64,000 nucleotides of DNA, from contig NZ_KB849212.1 in NCBI RefSeq assembly GCF_000368025.1, forward strand, positions 365,014-429,013, in the 5' to 3' direction. Shown here piece after piece: positions 16,593-26,441 of the stretch; position 1 is the stretch's first letter, and the number at the start of each line of letters is the position of its first letter. A program made the translations under genes and the position numbers. Below the pieces are notes generated by a model. It saw only the letters and a list, made by a program, of their open reading frames with translations. It had not been told where the DNA came from and did no database searches. The stretch is from Acinetobacter parvus DSM 16617 = CIP 108168. GTDB taxonomy: Bacteria; Pseudomonadota; Gammaproteobacteria; Pseudomonadales; Moraxellaceae.

Positions 16593-18035
16593 TTAAATTT
16601 TCATACGGCGATCATCTTGCATCTGTTTCAAGCGTGAGTCAATTTTTGCTGACATTGCCAAGTTACCTTTTGCCAAACGTTGGGCATGTAGCATGGATTT
16701 AATCGCATTTTCTTCATAACCAGACCAATATTCAGCTTCCGCACGATAGCACAACACATTTACCGCTTGCAGTGGTGAACTTTTATCCAGATTAGTCGCC
16801 TGCTGTAAAAGCTGCCATCCCTGTATATCACGCTGATTTTTTCTTATAAAGCGCTGTACCAGAGTTTGTGCCTGATCAATCTTGCCTTGGCGGATTAAAA
16901 CCTCAACCAACTTATAGGATAAAGCCCGATTTTCAGGCATGGTTTTTTGTAGTGAACTCATGCTGTCATATGCCTGATCGAACTTGTTTTGTCCCAGATA
17001 AATATCGGTTTGAATCAGGGGAATCAGAATATGCGATTTTAATTTTATCTTGACCAGATCAAGGTTGGACTGTGCCTGAGTATAGTCCCCCTGCATCAGA
17101 TAAAACTTGCTAAGCGCCAATAAGCCCGCGATATTCTTCTGATTGGCCAGTGCCTGTAACTGGATTTCTGTCGCCTGATTTGAGACAACCTGTGTGTACC
17201 ATTTTAATATGTCAAAATCGAGGTCATAGATTTTAGACCTGACTTGAGGCAACTGATTGGCACGTAACCGCGCCTCACTCATACGTTCTGTAGTAAGTGG
17301 ATGGGTAAGCCAGAAATCAGGCAAAAAGCTAACTCGACTGGTTGCCCGATGCATGGTTTCAAAATAATCAGCCATGCTTTGCGGATTGTAGCCTGCCGCG
17401 TACATAAACTGCATGCCGATACGGTCAGCCTCACGTTCCTGATTCCGACTATAGCTGAGTTGCTTGTCCATTAAAGCAGCCTGCGTTCCAAGCATGACGG
17501 CGGAACCCACATCACTATCTGCCTGTGAGGCAATCGCAGCCCCGACAATAATACCAGCCAAGGCCAATAGCCCCTGTCCCTTAAATGCCTCTTGCGAACG
17601 GCTATAATGTCGTTGTGCAACGTGTGCTATTTCGTGCGCCATTACCCCTGCAATCTCATCAAGATTTTTTGCTGAGGTAATGAGTCCCGTATTGAGTGCA
17701 AATAAGCCACCTGGTACAGCAAACGCATTGATCTGAGGGTCTTTAATAATCACCAGTCCAATCGGTTGCCCTAGTTGGGTTTGGCTTAAAATACCTGAGA
17801 ATACCTGTAGAAATTGATCTTCTAGCCATGCATCCTGAATGGTGGGCATCTGGCGATGCACTTCACGATATACCTTTTCACCAATGAGCTTTTCTTTTTG
17901 TTGATCAAGCAGACCAATACCGCTTCCAATGTCAGGCACTTCTGTTTGACCCATATTTTGCGTAGGCAAAAAAATCTGGGTATGGCTGAGTTGGGTAGTG
18001 GCAAAAAGGCCACATGCGAGCAATAAAGATCTCAA
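16593..18035 (-). CDS. bepA: Periplasmic M48 metalloprotease/chaperone, BepA-like, with TPR tail
   Basis: This protein of about 480 aa has an N-terminal signal peptide (LLLACGLFATTQLSHT), zinc site H134-E-x-x-H138 (MAHEIAHVA) with third ligand E202 in QEREADRIG, and tetratricopeptide-like repeats from about 280 on. BepA (YfgC) degrades or assists misassembled outer-membrane proteins such as LptD. The start used here is TTG with a modest AGAG upstream. A hairpin at 18111-18132 separates it from the acyltransferase gene upstream. Confidence 0.85.
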   Translation of the reverse strand: MRSLLLACGLFATTQLSHTQIFLPTQNMGQTEVPDIGSGIGLLDQQKEKLIGEKVYREVHRQMPTIQDAWLEDQFLQVFSGILSQTQLGQPIGLVIIKDPQINAFAVPGGLFALNTGLITSAKNLDEIAGVMAHEIAHVAQRHYSRSQEAFKGQGLLALAGIIVGAAIASQADSDVGSAVMLGTQAALMDKQLSYSRNQEREADRIGMQFMYAAGYNPQSMADYFETMHRATSRVSFLPDFWLTHPLTTERMSEARLRANQLPQVRSKIYDLDFDILKWYTQVVSNQATEIQLQALANQKNIAGLLALSKFYLMQGDYTQAQSNLDLVKIKLKSHILIPLIQTDIYLGQNKFDQAYDSMSSLQKTMPENRALSYKLVEVLIRQGKIDQAQTLVQRFIRKNQRDIQGWQLLQQATNLDKSSPLQAVNVLCYRAEAEYWSGYEENAIKSMLHAQRLAKGNLAMSAKIDSRLKQMQDDRRMKI

Positions 18036-18110
18036 GTGGTTTCTCTAAGGTATGAATAAAAAATGACTATAGCATTGAAAATAGGAGAAATTTGCAACGA
18101 AGTGTTATAA

Positions 18111-18132
18111 AAGGCAGGAAAATCCCGCCTTA
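18111..18132 (-). terminator. Hairpin after the acyltransferase gene
   Basis: AAGGC and GCCTT, with an inner GGGA/TCCT pairing, form a stem about 25 bases 3' of the acyltransferase stop. On the minus strand it is followed by TTTAT. Confidence 0.5.
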
Positions 18133-18428
18133 GTTTATATTTTTGAAATCAACCAAATTATTTGTTATTCGCATAGCGTTGGTCAACGCTAAATTTTTCA
18201 GGATGCTTTGCATTGATTTCAGCATAAAATGCCATGATTTCAGCCATATCCTGTTCATAGTTTCCTGTTGGATAGACAATTTTTCCAACCCCTGTTTTTT
18301 TCTTGGCATAGTCCATATAAGCTAAAGCAATCGGTACGCCTGCCGTCATGGCGACATGGTAAAAACCCGTTTTCCACTGTTCCTGTTTTGATCGAGTTCC
18401 CTCAGGTGTGACCAACATGACTAATTTA

Positions 18429-19243
18429 GGGTCTGTTGAGAATTACCGAGAGTTAATTACACTCGCACACAATTGAATCATGGCTTCAAAACTCGTATCT
18501 GTTTTACAACTACGCATCGCTATACGTTTAAATTCTTTTAACTTACAGAAATAGTTTTCAATGAGATGACGCCATTTATACATAGTCGTATCAAATGCTC
18601 TCATTACTTTTCGATTAGATTTGGGTGGGATCACCACTTTCACTTTACGTTCATTGAGTTCTTGGATGAGCCAATCTGCATCAAATGCTTTATCCGCTAG
18701 TAATGCTTGAAAATCAACATCTTCGATTAAAGGTTTGGTTTCTACTAAATCGTGATATTGACCAGGCATTAATCGAAACTTAATGAGGTTACCTAGACTA
18801 TCCACTAAGGCAAGAATTTTACAGGTCATTCCACCTCGAGATTTACCTATAGACTGTTTGAAAGTCCCCCTTTTGCACCTTGCCCATGTCGATGAACTTT
18901 AACAATCGTTCCATCAATCATGGCGTATTCCAAATCAACATCTTCATTTACAGATGCAAAAATAGTTTCAAATACACCAGCTTTAACCCAGTCACGGTAT
19001 CTTTTAAAGACGGTATTCCATTTACCAAAATGAGCAGGTAGATCACGCCATGGACTGCCCGTACGGGCAATCCATAGGACTGCTTCTAAAAATAATCGAT
19101 TATCTTTTCCACTACGACCTCGATCGGTCACTTTACCTAGGCAAAAAGGTTCCATTTTTGCCCATTGGGCATCAGTAAGTATGTATCTATCCATAGTACT
19201 ATTATAAATTAATCAGTAGCCTTTGTTAATTCTCAACAAGCCC
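18429..19243 (-). mobile_element. IS5-family (IS427-group-like) insertion sequence, 815 bp
   Basis: The terminal inverted repeats GGGTCTGTTGAGAATTA and GGGCTTGTTGAGAATTA match at 15 of 17 positions. The element is flanked by TA direct repeats (18427-18428 and 19244-19245). It holds two overlapping transposase frames, is short, and targets TA, all typical of the IS427 group. Confidence 0.93.
18443..19194 (-). CDS. IS5-family transposase, two frames joined by a -1 frameshift
   Basis: OrfA (19194-18847, 115 aa) carries the N-terminal DDE region, including YAMIDGTIVKVHRHGQGAKG. OrfB (to 18443) contains LLADKAFDADWL and the Y(2)R(3)E-like WRHLIENYFCKLKEFKRIAMR. A -1 slip near AAAAGGGGG (18874-18866) fuses them as ...AKGGTFKQSIGKSRGGMTCK..., the expected continuous sequence for this group, so programmed frameshifting is likely. 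All three acidic residues can be seen, so the transposase may be active. Confidence 0.88.
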
Positions 19244-19666
19244 TAGGATGTGTTTTAAACAGGTCACTCATCAGTTGAACCATGCTTGGACGTTCCTGCC
19301 CCGCTTGCTTCACACGACGGTCGATCCCGATACCACCCATTGCACGGACAAAAGGCCCAAATGGCAGTTTCATGTAGCTGTCTTTAATGGTTAGACGCAC
19401 ATTGACACCCAAGGCTTTCAATGCCAAACGCGCATATAAAGCATCCCAGTTACTGGTATGCGGGGCGGCAATCATGACACACTGGTCCACATTGAGGTCC
19501 CAGTGATTATCCAGTTCCCACCCCATTAAATTTAAACTTTTCTCAGCCAATTTCTCAAACACAAGCAGACACCCCAAAATAAATTACAAAGGGCGCAATT
19601 GTATCAATATTCACCAGTTTAAAAAGATGCTGTAGCTGAATAATTCAGCAATAAATTTGTAAGCAT

Positions 19667-20632
19667 TTATTCAAATTTTGGATTGACAAGATAACGGGGT
19701 GTACGATCTTCTAAAGCATCAATTAGGTTCTGATAGGCCAGATCGACCATTTTTTTGCGTGTTTCGGCGGTGGCTGAACCAATATGTGGCGCAGTCACAA
19801 CATTTGCCAGGTCAAATAATGCAGAGCTTTGTAATGGTTCTTTGGCATATACATCCAAACCCGCAGCAAAGATTTTATTTTGCTGCAACGCATCAATAAG
19901 CGCATTTTCATCAACCACCGAACCACGCGCAATATTGATAAATACAGCATGTTTCTGCATCAGGTCAAACTGCACCTCTCCAATCAGTGCCTGTGAATCA
20001 TGATTTAAGTCAACCGCAACCACAATAAAGTCAGACTGCTGTAGAAGCTGGTCTAAATTACGATATTGCGCATTGAAAGCCTGGGCCACCTCAATTTTTT
20101 CACGGCGGTTATGGTACAGAATATTCATGTTAAAGCCATAAAAGCCACGTCTTGCAATGGCTGCGCCAATATGGCCCAGACCAATGATTCCCAGCGTTTT
20201 ACCAAATACATCCACACCAAATTGTTCAGTCGAAACGGTACGCTTCCATTGCCCCTGTTTGGTCCATGCATCCAGTTGTGGAATCTTACGTGCTGCACTC
20301 AAAAGTAAGCTAAAGGCTAAATCGGCGGTGGTTTCGGTAAGCACATGCGGGGTATTTGCCAGCCAGATTTTTCGCTGATTTAGATAATTCACATCATAAT
20401 TGTCATAACCAACGGAGACGGTCGAAATAATCTTGAGTTTTTGTGCAGGTGCCAGATTGCTTTCATTGAGTAAACGTCCTGCACCAATCATGGCATCGGC
20501 ATCAACCACTTCAGTACGGATTTGCTCATTGATCTCACCGAGTTTTGGGTTGAGCACTACCACCTGATAATTTTGCTGTAACCGTGCTAGAACATCTTGA
20601 TCTATTTGACTGAATACGACAACTTTCTTCAT
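19667..20632 (-). CDS. D-2-hydroxyacid dehydrogenase (glyoxylate/2-ketogluconate reductase type)
   Basis: This 321-aa NAD(P)-dependent enzyme has the Rossmann motif GLGHIG (151-156). The catalytic Arg is in NIARGSVVDE, the Glu in YAKEP and the His in APHIGSAT. The sequence is nearest to the GhrB/TkrA group, which reduces glyoxylate, hydroxypyruvate and 2-ketogluconate; the exact substrate is not decidable here. It sits 18 bases after the psi-like gene and may be co-transcribed with it. Confidence 0.88.
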   Translation of the reverse strand: MKKVVVFSQIDQDVLARLQQNYQVVVLNPKLGEINEQIRTEVVDADAMIGAGRLLNESNLAPAQKLKIISTVSVGYDNYDVNYLNQRKIWLANTPHVLTETTADLAFSLLLSAARKIPQLDAWTKQGQWKRTVSTEQFGVDVFGKTLGIIGLGHIGAAIARRGFYGFNMNILYHNRREKIEVAQAFNAQYRNLDQLLQQSDFIVVAVDLNHDSQALIGEVQFDLMQKHAVFINIARGSVVDENALIDALQQNKIFAAGLDVYAKEPLQSSALFDLANVVTAPHIGSATAETRKKMVDLAYQNLIDALEDRTPRYLVNPKFE

Positions 20633-20650
20633 TGTTACAATTCCGATCTT

Positions 20651-21298
20651 TTATTGCATCAGTTGCCACAGTCGTCTTTTTAATAAAGGCTGGGCAATCA
20701 TTTCTTCTAAACTTGCTAAATGTAGAATATTAGAGTGCTGGATAAAATCGAGATGACCTAGACATAGAATCTTTTTATTCATGGCAGTCGCATCCAGAAA
20801 GCCCTGAATATAGGAGGGCAAGCCGCGGCTTTCCTGAAAATCAGCCAATGGAAAAGGCCATTTTAACTCGGCATAATGCCCCAGTTTCGCTTTCTGAATA
20901 TTGTGCCAGAGTTGTTGCTGTGTTTCATTGAATCGACTGCTTTCCACCAGGATTGCACAGCTTTCCAGAATATACATTTGCAACTCAAAGCTTTGGACCT
21001 GTGTTGTGACAATAACCTGCTCTTTGTCAGACATCATCTCAACAGCTTTGGGTTTCACAATGATTTCAGCATTATTCCGCGGTTCAACCATCGTGATCGG
21101 CTGAACTGGTTCATGCTTTATTTGCAGCTCAGGCTTGTTTTGTACTGGCGTTTCGAATTGTATTGGCAAGGACTGAATCTGTTCAGGCTCTTGATCTCGC
21201 CATAAGCTCGGCGCGATATTTTTTTCGCATACGACTTCTCGAGGAATCCAAACATCTATTCCCAAAGTTGCCAATATGTTTCGCTGCCGCCCGATCAT
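20651..21298 (-). CDS. Possible DNA polymerase III psi subunit (HolD-like), 215 aa
   Basis: The N-terminus GRQRNILATLGIDVWIPRE resembles the short chi-binding N-terminus of HolD, which starts with an aromatic/leucine-rich LGI.W stretch. The C-terminus RRLWQLMQ also resembles the end of HolD proteins. The middle (about 40-95) is a Gln/Pro/Glu-rich linker, followed by a globular domain. Psi links the clamp loader to chi and SSB. HolD proteins diverge strongly, so this is a suggestion from local similarity and general architecture. The rimI gene usually next to holD is not present here. Confidence 0.45.
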   Translation of the reverse strand: MIGRQRNILATLGIDVWIPREVVCEKNIAPSLWRDQEPEQIQSLPIQFETPVQNKPELQIKHEPVQPITMVEPRNNAEIIVKPKAVEMMSDKEQVIVTTQVQSFELQMYILESCAILVESSRFNETQQQLWHNIQKAKLGHYAELKWPFPLADFQESRGLPSYIQGFLDATAMNKKILCLGHLDFIQHSNILHLASLEEMIAQPLLKRRLWQLMQ

Positions 21299-21510
21299 CT
21301 TCGCTATTTATTCCTTTCATCTATCAGGATGTGTCATGTTAAAAGTATTTATAACATTACTTTCAATTCCTCATAGTCTAGCATAAACCACTCCACCCTA
21401 AATGGCTTGCTTTTGTGCAATCACATCATTGGCAAGGGCAACTTCTTACACGCTGTTGGATAAACAGCTCTAGATAATTTAAATATACCTATATCAAATC
21501 CATGAATAAA

Positions 21511-21541
21511 TAAAAAACCGAGTTAATCGCTTAACTCGGTT
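21511..21541 (-). terminator. Rho-independent terminator of glnS
   Basis: ACCGAGTTAA and TTAACTCGGT form a 10-bp stem with a 4-base loop. On the minus strand it is followed by TTTTTTA, 24 bases after the glnS stop. Confidence 0.9.
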
Positions 21542-21564
21542 GACTATCCATTCTTGAATAGGTG

Positions 21565-23292
21565 TTATTTTTTCTCGACCTTGAAACTATCCTTTAAATC
21601 AAGAATACGGTTAAATACAGGTTTTGCAGGAACATGATCATATTGGTCTGCCACAAAATAACCTTCACGTTCAAACTGGAACCGATCTTCTGGTTTTGCC
21701 TGTGCCAAAGCTGGTTCAATCACCGCTTGAACGACTTTTAATGATTCAGGATTTAGATTTGCCAGGAAATCATCATCGGCATCAGGTGCAGCTTTGCTAA
21801 ATAAACGATCGTAAATACGAACTTCGGCTGGAATACCTTTTGTTGCCGATACCCAGTGAATCACGCCCTTAACCTTACGTCCTTCAGGATTTTTGCCTAA
21901 AGTTTCAGGGTCAATTGAGCACTTCAATTCAACCACTTCACCGTTGGCATCCTTAATGACTTCATCACATTTAATCACATAGGCATGGCGTAAACGCACT
22001 TCACCCTCTGGAATTAAACGTTTGAAACCTTTTGGTGGCACTTCTTCAAAGTCTTTACGGTCAATATAGATTTCACGTGTCAAGGGAATCACACGCTCAC
22101 CCATATCCACATTCGGATGACGAGCATGGGTTAAATCGAGTTCTTCTGGCAAATTGGTGAGCGTCACTTTTAAAGGATTCAACACTGCCATACCACGGGC
22201 TGCGGTGTTTTCCAGAGACTGGCGAATACAGAACTCCAGCATTGCCACATCCACAATACCATCGGTTTTTGACACACCCACACGCTTACAGAAATCACGC
22301 AAGCCCTCTGGGGTAAAACCACGACGACGCATCCCCACCACAGTTGGCATACGCGGATCATCCCAACCATTGACATAACTCCCCTCAACCAGCTTACGCA
22401 GCTTGCGTTTAGATGTGATGGTATAGTCAATGTTTAAACGCGATGATTCGTATTGGCGTGGCACAGCCTGAGAGTGCACTTTCTCAATCACCCAGTCATA
22501 GAACGGACGATGGTCCTGAAACTCCAGGGTACAGAGTGAATGGGTAATACCCTCAATTGCATCAGACAATGGATGAGCATAGTCATACATTGGATACATT
22601 TTCCACTTGTCACCTGTCTGGTGGTGTTCTGAGTGCAACACACGATAAAGGATTGGATCACGCATGTGTACATTCGGGCTTGCCATATCAATTTTGGCAC
22701 GTAAAACCGCTTTACCCTCGCCCAATTCACCATTACGCATCTGCTCAAAACGAGACAGGTTTTCTTCCACCGTCGCATCACGGTATGGCGAATTTTTACC
22801 TGGCTCCACAAAGCTACCGCGGTTCAACTTGATTTCTTCAGGTGTCTGCAAATCCACATAAGCATCGCCCTGTTCAATCAATTGAATAGCCCATGCATAA
22901 AGCTGGTCAAAGTAGCTTGAAGCATAGCGAGGTTCACCATTCCAGTGAAAACCCAGCCATTTCACATCGTTGGCAATGCCATCCACATATTCCTGCTCTT
23001 CAGCATCAGGGTTGGTATCGTCAAAACGCAGGTTACATACGCCGTCAAACTCTTCGGCAATACCAAAGTTCAAACAAATTGCTTTGACATGACCAATATG
23101 CAGATAACCATTTGGTTCAGGTGGAAAACGTGTCACCACTTTCTGGGTGCGGCCATCTTTTAAATCATCGGTAATCACCTGACGTACAAAGTCCAAGCCT
23201 GCCTGTTGTTCTTGCTGCGCAGCATCGACAGAGGCATGAGTATTCGGTGTCGGGGTCTTTGGCAGTTCTGAAACAACATCATTTGGCTTCAT
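21565..23292 (-). CDS. glnS: Glutaminyl-tRNA synthetase
   Basis: This class I synthetase of about 575 aa charges tRNA-Gln. The HIGH motif is at 65-68 (PEPNGYLHIGHVKA), the KMSKS-equivalent is TSKRKLRKL, and the anticodon-binding beta-barrels follow. I chose the ATG at 23292 (MKPNDVVSEL). It gives an N-terminal extension of about 30 residues relative to E. coli (554 aa); the upstream in-frame alternative at 23358 is poorly supported. It is divergent from ppiB, with 167 bases between starts. Confidence 0.96.
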   Translation of the reverse strand: MKPNDVVSELPKTPTPNTHASVDAAQQEQQAGLDFVRQVITDDLKDGRTQKVVTRFPPEPNGYLHIGHVKAICLNFGIAEEFDGVCNLRFDDTNPDAEEQEYVDGIANDVKWLGFHWNGEPRYASSYFDQLYAWAIQLIEQGDAYVDLQTPEEIKLNRGSFVEPGKNSPYRDATVEENLSRFEQMRNGELGEGKAVLRAKIDMASPNVHMRDPILYRVLHSEHHQTGDKWKMYPMYDYAHPLSDAIEGITHSLCTLEFQDHRPFYDWVIEKVHSQAVPRQYESSRLNIDYTITSKRKLRKLVEGSYVNGWDDPRMPTVVGMRRRGFTPEGLRDFCKRVGVSKTDGIVDVAMLEFCIRQSLENTAARGMAVLNPLKVTLTNLPEELDLTHARHPNVDMGERVIPLTREIYIDRKDFEEVPPKGFKRLIPEGEVRLRHAYVIKCDEVIKDANGEVVELKCSIDPETLGKNPEGRKVKGVIHWVSATKGIPAEVRIYDRLFSKAAPDADDDFLANLNPESLKVVQAVIEPALAQAKPEDRFQFEREGYFVADQYDHVPAKPVFNRILDLKDSFKVEKK

Positions 23293-23459
23293 AGGGTGTA
23301 AATCACTTCTTACGGTAAAAAAATAGAACATAAAAACGCAATCTTTGCTTTTTATCAAAGATTTTAACGTTTTTTACTTGCCTTGTAGTTTACAGTTTGC
23401 TTATGCTTCTCTCAACCAAAAACCCATGGTCACAAGCCCATGTTTAGGAGATTAATGTA

Positions 23460-23969
23460 ATGAGTTTTCCTCAAGTCGAATTAAATACCAATAAAGGTCG
23501 TATTGTTCTTGAGCTTAACGCTGAAAAAGCGCCAAAAACGGTTGAAAATTTCTTAGAATATGTACGTGACGGTTTCTATGACGGTGTGATTTTCCACCGT
23601 GTGATTGATGGTTTTATGATCCAGGGCGGTGGCATGGACGAAAACTTCAAAGAAAAGGCAACCCGTGACTCAATCGAAAATGAAGCAGACAACGGCTTAA
23701 GCAACGATGAAGGCACCATTGCAATGGCACGCACCCAGGCGCCTCACTCTGCATCTGCCCAATTCTTCATCAACGTTAAAAACAACTCTTTCCTGAACCA
23801 TACAGCACCAACTGCACAAGGCTGGGGTTATGCGGTATTTGGTAAGGTTGTTGAAGGCATGGACGTTGTAAATGCAATTAAAGGCGTACGTACAGGTAAC
23901 CGTGGTTATCACGCAGATGTTCCTTTAGAGAACGTCGTGATTGAATCTGCTAAAATTATCTCTGAATAA
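23460..23969 (+). CDS. ppiB: Peptidyl-prolyl cis-trans isomerase B (cyclophilin)
   Basis: This 169-aa cyclophilin lacks a signal peptide and so is cytosolic. The active-site segments FHRVIDGFMIQGG and SASAQFFINVKNN are intact. TTTAGGAGATTA precedes the ATG by a normal distance. lpxH follows after 21 bases and probably shares the transcript, as in E. coli. Confidence 0.95.
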   Translation: MSFPQVELNTNKGRIVLELNAEKAPKTVENFLEYVRDGFYDGVIFHRVIDGFMIQGGGMDENFKEKATRDSIENEADNGLSNDEGTIAMARTQAPHSASAQFFINVKNNSFLNHTAPTAQGWGYAVFGKVVEGMDVVNAIKGVRTGNRGYHADVPLENVVIESAKIISE

Positions 23970-23990
23970 TTTGATCCAACAGGATTCTTT

Positions 23991-24707
23991 GTGACCCATC
24001 TGTTTATATCAGATTTGCATTTGTCACCTGATCACCCTCGACTGGTTCGAGGGTTTTTAGACTTACTAAAACAATATCAAGATAAAAACACCCAGCTCTA
24101 TATTTTAGGTGACTGGTTTAACGCATGGATTGGGGACGACTACACCGCCCCTTGGCTAGATGAAATCGTTCAGGCTTTAAAAGAGTTCAATCAGGCAGGC
24201 AATCAGGTTTATTTTCAGGTCGGTAATCGTGATTTTGTTTTAGGAAAAAATTTCCTCAACCAATTTAATGGAATCCTACTCCCTGATGTCTATACGCTGG
24301 AAATTAACCATCAAAAATTCCGTCTGGAGCATGGCGATGCCCTATGTACTAATGACATTGCCTATCAACGCTTTAGAAGCGTAATCCGCAATCCAGTTCT
24401 GCTGAGTTTATTGAAACGGACCCCATTAAGCTTTAGACAGAAACTTGCCAATGGTTTCCGTAAAAAGAGCAGTGAAACCAAACAGCTCAAAAACTATGAC
24501 ATCATGGATGTGAATGCCCAGGCTGTAGATTCAGTGATAGAACAGGTGGATTTTTTAATTCACGGTCATACCCATCGTCCAGAAATTCATTTGTTGGGCA
24601 ATAAACAGCGTATTGTTTTGGGTGACTGGCGAGCAGACTCTGCATGGATTCTAGAAATTAACGAACAAGAAAATAGTAGCCTGGATTTTAAAAAGTGGCT
24701 CTATTGA
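23991..24707 (+). CDS. lpxH: UDP-2,3-diacylglucosamine diphosphatase
   Basis: This 238-aa metallophosphoesterase of the lipid A pathway cleaves UDP-2,3-diacylglucosamine to lipid X and UMP at the inner membrane. All motifs of the calcineurin-like fold are visible: SDLHLS, GDWFNAW, GNRDF, EHGDALCT and HGHTHRPEIH. The start is GTG, with AGGATTC upstream. Confidence 0.95.
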   Translation: MTHLFISDLHLSPDHPRLVRGFLDLLKQYQDKNTQLYILGDWFNAWIGDDYTAPWLDEIVQALKEFNQAGNQVYFQVGNRDFVLGKNFLNQFNGILLPDVYTLEINHQKFRLEHGDALCTNDIAYQRFRSVIRNPVLLSLLKRTPLSFRQKLANGFRKKSSETKQLKNYDIMDVNAQAVDSVIEQVDFLIHGHTHRPEIHLLGNKQRIVLGDWRADSAWILEINEQENSSLDFKKWLY

Positions 24708-24813
24708 CCTTTGCTCCATTCGACTTTATCTATATTTAAATCACATTTAGACACTTTTCATACCTGCTAGATCCAGTAAAATAAACTGATTTTTTTATTT
24801 TGGTTAATCATAA

Positions 24814-25467
24814 ATGGATTCCCTACACACCGCAAAAACACGTTACACCACCAAGGCATACGATGCGAGTAAAAAGATTCCAAAAGAACAGTTTGAAAAA
24901 TTATTAGAAATTTTACGTTTCAGCCCCTCTTCGGTAAATATTCAACCCTGGCATTTTCTGATCGCAGAAACAGATGAGGCAAAACAACGTATTGCAGCAG
25001 GTTTAACAGGTGGCTATGCTTATAATGCCGCAAAAGTGCTCAATTGTTCACATACCCTTGTTTTCTGTACACGTACCGATATTTCCAATGAATATCTTGA
25101 GCAGTTACTTGAACAAGATGATGTCAGTGGCCGCTTTAAGGATGAGGCAGCAAAACAGGGACAAAAAGATACCCGTTCGGGTTATGTTGAGTTTTACCGA
25201 AATGAATTGAAGAACCTTTCAGCATGGATGGAAAACCAGACTTATATCGCCCTTGGACAACTGTTATTCGCCGCAGCCCTTGAACACATTGATGCCACAC
25301 CAATGGAAGGCTTTGACAGAAATATTATTAATCAGGAATTTGGTTTGGCTGAAAAAGGCTTGAAAGCCTCCGTAATTGTGGCTTTGGGCTATCGTAGCGA
25401 AAATGATTTTAATGCGAAGCTACCCAAATCACGCCTTGCGAATGATGTGATTTTTACCCGTTTATAA
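24814..25467 (+). CDS. nfsB: NAD(P)H nitroreductase family protein (NfsB-like)
   Basis: This 217-aa FMN oxidoreductase has the N-terminal TRYTTKAYD and PSSVNIQPWHF motifs, GQLLFAAALEHIDATPMEGF in the middle, and VIVALGYRS near the end, the NfsB/dihydropteridine reductase pattern. It reduces nitroaromatics and quinones in related bacteria. It is monocistronic by position, with a 106-base gap upstream. Confidence 0.9.
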   Translation: MDSLHTAKTRYTTKAYDASKKIPKEQFEKLLEILRFSPSSVNIQPWHFLIAETDEAKQRIAAGLTGGYAYNAAKVLNCSHTLVFCTRTDISNEYLEQLLEQDDVSGRFKDEAAKQGQKDTRSGYVEFYRNELKNLSAWMENQTYIALGQLLFAAALEHIDATPMEGFDRNIINQEFGLAEKGLKASVIVALGYRSENDFNAKLPKSRLANDVIFTRL

Positions 25468-25495
25468 TCATCATAATGATTGTGGTTGTTTGTAA

Positions 25496-25515
25496 GGGCA
25501 GATAACCATCTGCCC
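25496..25515. terminator. Hairpin between convergent nitroreductase and transporter genes
   Basis: GGGCAGAT and ATCTGCCC form a perfect 8-bp stem with a 4-base loop. T-tracts are weak on both sides, so termination strength is uncertain. Confidence 0.5.
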
Positions 25516-25554
25516 AAATTAAACTGTGTTCTGCTGGAATGAGAACATTAACCG

Positions 25555-26415
25555 CTACAACATCATCGCTTTTGCCAAACACAATACAGCCAGTACTCCA
25601 CATACTAGACCAATCCATGTATAGGCTTTAAGCCGTTCCCGAAACAGCACCACCCCACTAATTACCCCAAAAATCACCACAAGAATGTTCATGCCTGCAA
25701 ACACAATCGCTGGTGTGTCTTTCAACATCATATGTGCTTTCACATACAGGGCAATATTGGCAAAATTGATTGCACCAAGGACTAGACCTGCAAAAATATT
25801 CTTGGGCTGCCAATTCGGCTGGGTGATGGCGAGATACGCAATTGATAAAACAAACGCCACAATGAAGATGAGATTTAATGTGACTGCAAACTGTAGACCC
25901 AGGCTACTGCTATATTTAAGTAAGATATCAACCGCAGCATAACCTGCCCAGACACAAAACAGAAATAGGGCAGATTTTAGATTTAGGCCTTGTGTGGCTT
26001 TCTCCGCCGCCTGCCCAAGAATAATGAAAAAAATTGCCACCACACCTAAAGCAACGCCAATCAGCTTTAACAGGCTAAACTGCTCACCAAATATAAAATA
26101 GGCAGCCAATAAAGAAAGAATCACTGCCAAACGCTGGGCAATCTCCGTTTTCACAATACCCGCAAACTGCAATGACTTGGCTAAACATAGAAAGATGCTA
26201 GGTAACAACACCGCCAAAATTAAAATCAGCCACCACGGCGTATGTTGCCATGAAACATGGGTGATATCCGTTTTAAACCAATAGGCGCATAACACACTGG
26301 CACTTAAATAGTTCCACGCAATCATTTGCCAAACATCAAAACCTTTTTCTTTCAGATATTTCAGCAAAATTGACACGATAACGCTGCAACAGGCAGCCGC
26401 AACAATAATTTCCAT
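25555..26415 (-). CDS. EamA/DMT-superfamily transporter
   Basis: This 286-aa inner-membrane protein has about ten hydrophobic segments arranged as two EamA-type halves. Examples are LILAVLLPSIFLCLA, LIGVALGVVAIFFIIL and ILVVIFGVISGVVLF. The substrate is unknown; family members export amino acids or other metabolites. It lies just upstream of and parallel to nothing else on its strand: the hfq terminator separates it from hfq. Confidence 0.85.
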   Translation of the reverse strand: MEIIVAAACCSVIVSILLKYLKEKGFDVWQMIAWNYLSASVLCAYWFKTDITHVSWQHTPWWLILILAVLLPSIFLCLAKSLQFAGIVKTEIAQRLAVILSLLAAYFIFGEQFSLLKLIGVALGVVAIFFIILGQAAEKATQGLNLKSALFLFCVWAGYAAVDILLKYSSSLGLQFAVTLNLIFIVAFVLSIAYLAITQPNWQPKNIFAGLVLGAINFANIALYVKAHMMLKDTPAIVFAGMNILVVIFGVISGVVLFRERLKAYTWIGLVCGVLAVLCLAKAMML

Positions 26416-26441
26416 GAGATCTATTCTAGCTTTTTAGACAT

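Larger units (their letters stand above)
18158..19577 (-). pseudogene. 1-acyl-sn-glycerol-3-phosphate acyltransferase-like gene, interrupted by an IS5-type element
   Basis: The N-terminal 110 codons (19577-19246) carry the acyltransferase motif I, HTSNWD. The C-terminal 90 codons (18428-18158) carry VTPEGTRS, the glycerophosphate-binding motif. The element at 18429-19243 lies between them. If the element and one TA are removed, the junction reads ...FKTHPKLVMLVTPEGTRS... in frame, 603 bases or 200 aa, so the parental gene was intact. The protein would transfer an acyl chain to lysophosphatidate or a related acceptor at the inner membrane. The first codon appears to be TTG and is uncertain. 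Confidence 0.9.
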
